DNA of 6,295 nucleotides from assembly GCA_946566415.1 (NCBI GenBank), contig CAMNWW010000133.1, positions 1 to 6,295 of the forward strand. Reading direction: 5' to 3'. Numbering within the stretch: the first letter of the stretch is position 1; each line of letters begins with the position of its first letter. Below, one piece after another: positions 5,199 to 6,295 of this stretch. A program made the position numbers and the translations under genes. Source of the stretch: an uncultured Lachnospiraceae bacterium. Its GTDB lineage: Bacteria > Bacillota > Clostridia > Lachnospirales > Lachnospiraceae. The notes below the pieces were generated by a model. The model did not search any database. It saw nothing but the letters and a program-made list of their open reading frames with translations, and was not told where the DNA came from.

Positions 5199-6044
5199 AT
5201 GTATAATTCTTTTTGGGGCTGGTATTTGAAATGCCAATCCGATACACAGACTTTAGCGGTAATTCCTGCCGTTCACAGCAAAGGGAACAAACGTACCTGC
5301 TCTATTCAGGTTATTACAGATCATGATGCCTGGACAGTTATGTTTACAGCAGATTCATTTCGGCGGACAAGAAGAAATATTTTTATTGGAGAGAACAGAT
5401 TCGGTGAAAAAGGTATCCGTCTGGCAATACACACACCGCGGCTGACTGTGGGGGGAAGCCTGCATTTTGGTCCGCTTTACTCATTAAAATATGATATTAT
5501 GGGGCCGTTTGCGTTAGTGCCGTTTATGGAATGCCGCCACAGTGTGCGGAGTATGCGCCATTCGGTCAGGGGAAATGTATGTGTTAATGGGCAGAAATTT
5601 TCTTTTCAGAATGCATGGGGATATTGGGAAGGAGACCGGGGCCGGTCATTCCCTAAAGAGTATATATGGACGCAATGCTGTTTTCCAGAAGGGGCTTTAA
5701 TGCTGTCAGTAGCGGATATTCCTATGGCAGGGATTCGTTTTAATGGTATTATAGGCGTTGTATTATGGCAAGGGAAAGAATACAGGATAGCAACTTATCT
5801 GGGAGCCAAAGTTATCGGGATTCAAAGCAAAATGGTTCGGGTTGCACAAGGCGGTCTGGAGTTGTGTGTCCGGCTTTTGGAAGCATCTGAACGGGCGCTT
5901 AAAGCTCCGGCGAAGGGAGATATGATAAGAACAATTCACGAAAGTGCATCCTGCCGGGTTTTCTATCAACTTCGTAAAAAGGGCTGTACCCTGTTTGCTT
6001 TTGAAACAGACAGGGCGTCTTGTGAATTTGAATATTTTGCTTGA
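5199..6044 (+). CDS. Tocopherol cyclase-like family protein (PF14249-type), function unknown in bacteria
   Basis: A 281-residue protein without signal peptide or membrane segment that matches the tocopherol cyclase-like family from end to end. Recognisable blocks are FWGWYLKCQS (5-14), TLAVIPAVHSKG, CSIQVI, a GENRFGEKGIRLAIHTP block, YDIMGPFALVPFMECRHSVR, SMRHSVRGNVCVNGQ, the highly conserved GYWEGDRGRSFPKEYIWTQC, SVADIPMAGIRFNGIIGVVL, RIATYLGA and a C-terminal RTIHESASC. Plant members (VTE1) cyclise methyl-phytyl-quinols to tocopherols. Gut Firmicutes do not make tocopherol, so that reaction should not be assumed; a lipid-like or carotenoid-type ligand is only a guess from the fold. Start: ATG 5199 has GGAG (5187-5190) 8 bases upstream, while the ATG at 5151 in the same frame has no ribosome site and adds residues outside the family. 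It is monocistronic, between a decayed segment and a MATE gene that has its own promoter. Confidence 0.85.
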   Translation: MYNSFWGWYLKCQSDTQTLAVIPAVHSKGNKRTCSIQVITDHDAWTVMFTADSFRRTRRNIFIGENRFGEKGIRLAIHTPRLTVGGSLHFGPLYSLKYDIMGPFALVPFMECRHSVRSMRHSVRGNVCVNGQKFSFQNAWGYWEGDRGRSFPKEYIWTQCCFPEGALMLSVADIPMAGIRFNGIIGVVLWQGKEYRIATYLGAKVIGIQSKMVRVAQGGLELCVRLLEASERALKAPAKGDMIRTIHESASCRVFYQLRKKGCTLFAFETDRASCEFEYFA

Positions 6045-6072
6045 CTATGTGATATAGAATAAAAGGCGGATT

Positions 6073-6090
6073 GAAGAAGATTCCTTCTTC
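6073..6090 (+). terminator. Possible weak terminator after the tocopherol-cyclase-like gene
   Basis: A 7-bp stem GAAGAAG (6073-6079) with CTTCTTC (6084-6090) and a 4-base loop lies 28 bases after the stop. The following sequence is AT-rich (TAATTTATAAATT) rather than a true T-run, so termination here is plausible but not strong. Confidence 0.4.
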
Positions 6091-6127
6091 TAATTTATAA
6101 ATTATCTATAAAAACAACTCCTCTCCC

Positions 6128-6156
6128 TTGTGGGATGCGGCAAAAAGGGCTATAAT
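6128..6156 (+). promoter_or_regulatory. Sigma-A type promoter for the MATE transporter gene
   Basis: A perfect -10 TATAAT (6151-6156) stands 17 bases after TTGTGG (6128-6133), a -35 with the key TTG but weak second half. The ATG is 28 bases further on, giving a short leader. A quasi-palindrome TCCCTTGTGGGA (6124-6135) covers the -35 and could be an operator, as is common for multidrug efflux genes; that last point is inference. Confidence 0.7.
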
Positions 6157-6184
6157 CTCTTTCATGCAAAGGGAGGGACGTTTT

Positions 6185-6295
6185 ATGAGTACGAAACAGG
6201 ACGAGAGACTGGGGACAGAACCTATGGGGAGATTGATTGTAAGTCTGGCGCTTCCGGCGGTAGCCGCCCAGCTCATCAATCTTCTTTATAACATT
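6185..6295 (+). CDS. MATE family efflux transporter, N-terminal fragment (3' end outside window)
   Basis: The first 37 codons of a gene that is cut by the window edge in frame. The sequence MSTKQDERLGTEPMGRLIVS, then LALPAVAAQLINLLYNI, is the characteristic opening of Firmicute MATE/NorM-DinF-type proteins: a short cytoplasmic lead with a LGTEP(I/M)G(K/R)L block and then the first transmembrane helix with the P-A-(V/I)-x-x-Q-(L/M)-(I/V)-N pattern. Full members have about 450 residues and 12 transmembrane helices and export cationic drugs or metabolites using a sodium or proton gradient. GGGAGGG (6171-6177) is 7 bases before the ATG. The substrate cannot be told from the N-terminus. Confidence 0.9.
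   Translation, partial: MSTKQDERLGTEPMGRLIVSLALPAVAAQLINLLYNI

Overview
The window looks chromosomal and comes from an endospore-forming member of the Bacillota, most likely a gut Clostridia/Lachnospiraceae-type bacterium. The support is: near-perfect AGGAGG ribosome sites, a SpoVAF/GerA-type spore membrane protein, a paired fchA-folD one-carbon module, a clostridial-style FolD whose active-site loop reads YERGA, and a typical Firmicute MATE transporter start. This placement is inference from gene content; no 16S or other marker is present.

Layout. Positions 1-255 hold the 3' end of a secreted or phage-type cell-wall hydrolase (CW_7-like repeat plus LysM). Positions 292-1832 hold fchA and folD, a two-gene tetrahydrofolate C1 operon. 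The 3' end of folD runs into a long imperfect inverted repeat that overlaps its stop codon. A hairpin terminator follows, belonging mainly to a convergent XRE-family repressor gene (1894-2238, minus strand). An AT-rich divergent intergenic region then leads to a small frameshifted ORF (2370-2562) and an intact trimeric-type dUTPase (2663-3184). A spoVAF-like gene (3313-4671) follows, closed by a strong intrinsic terminator. Positions 4711-5198 are a decay zone with remnants of a MNT-type nucleotidyltransferase and of an AAA-ATPase-like/PD-(D/E)XK protein, both apparently collapsed by internal deletions. An intact gene of the tocopherol cyclase-like family lies at 5199-6044. The window ends inside a MATE efflux gene (6185-6295 and beyond), which has a good sigma-A promoter.

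How the genes fit together. FchA and FolD interconvert 10-formyl-, 5,10-methenyl- and 5,10-methylene-tetrahydrofolate. The most informative point is that this FolD lacks the Lys and Gln that family knowledge assigns to the cyclohydrolase step, while the adjacent FchA can supply that step, so the pair appears to split the usual bifunctional enzyme between two proteins. The other genes look like independent single-gene units. I see no CRISPR array, tRNA, rRNA or intact mobile element. I do not see convincing evidence for a wholly new multi-gene system. The best leads are the FchA/FolD division of labour, the uncharacterised tocopherol-cyclase-like protein, the inverted repeat at the end of folD, and the pair of collapsed gene remnants.
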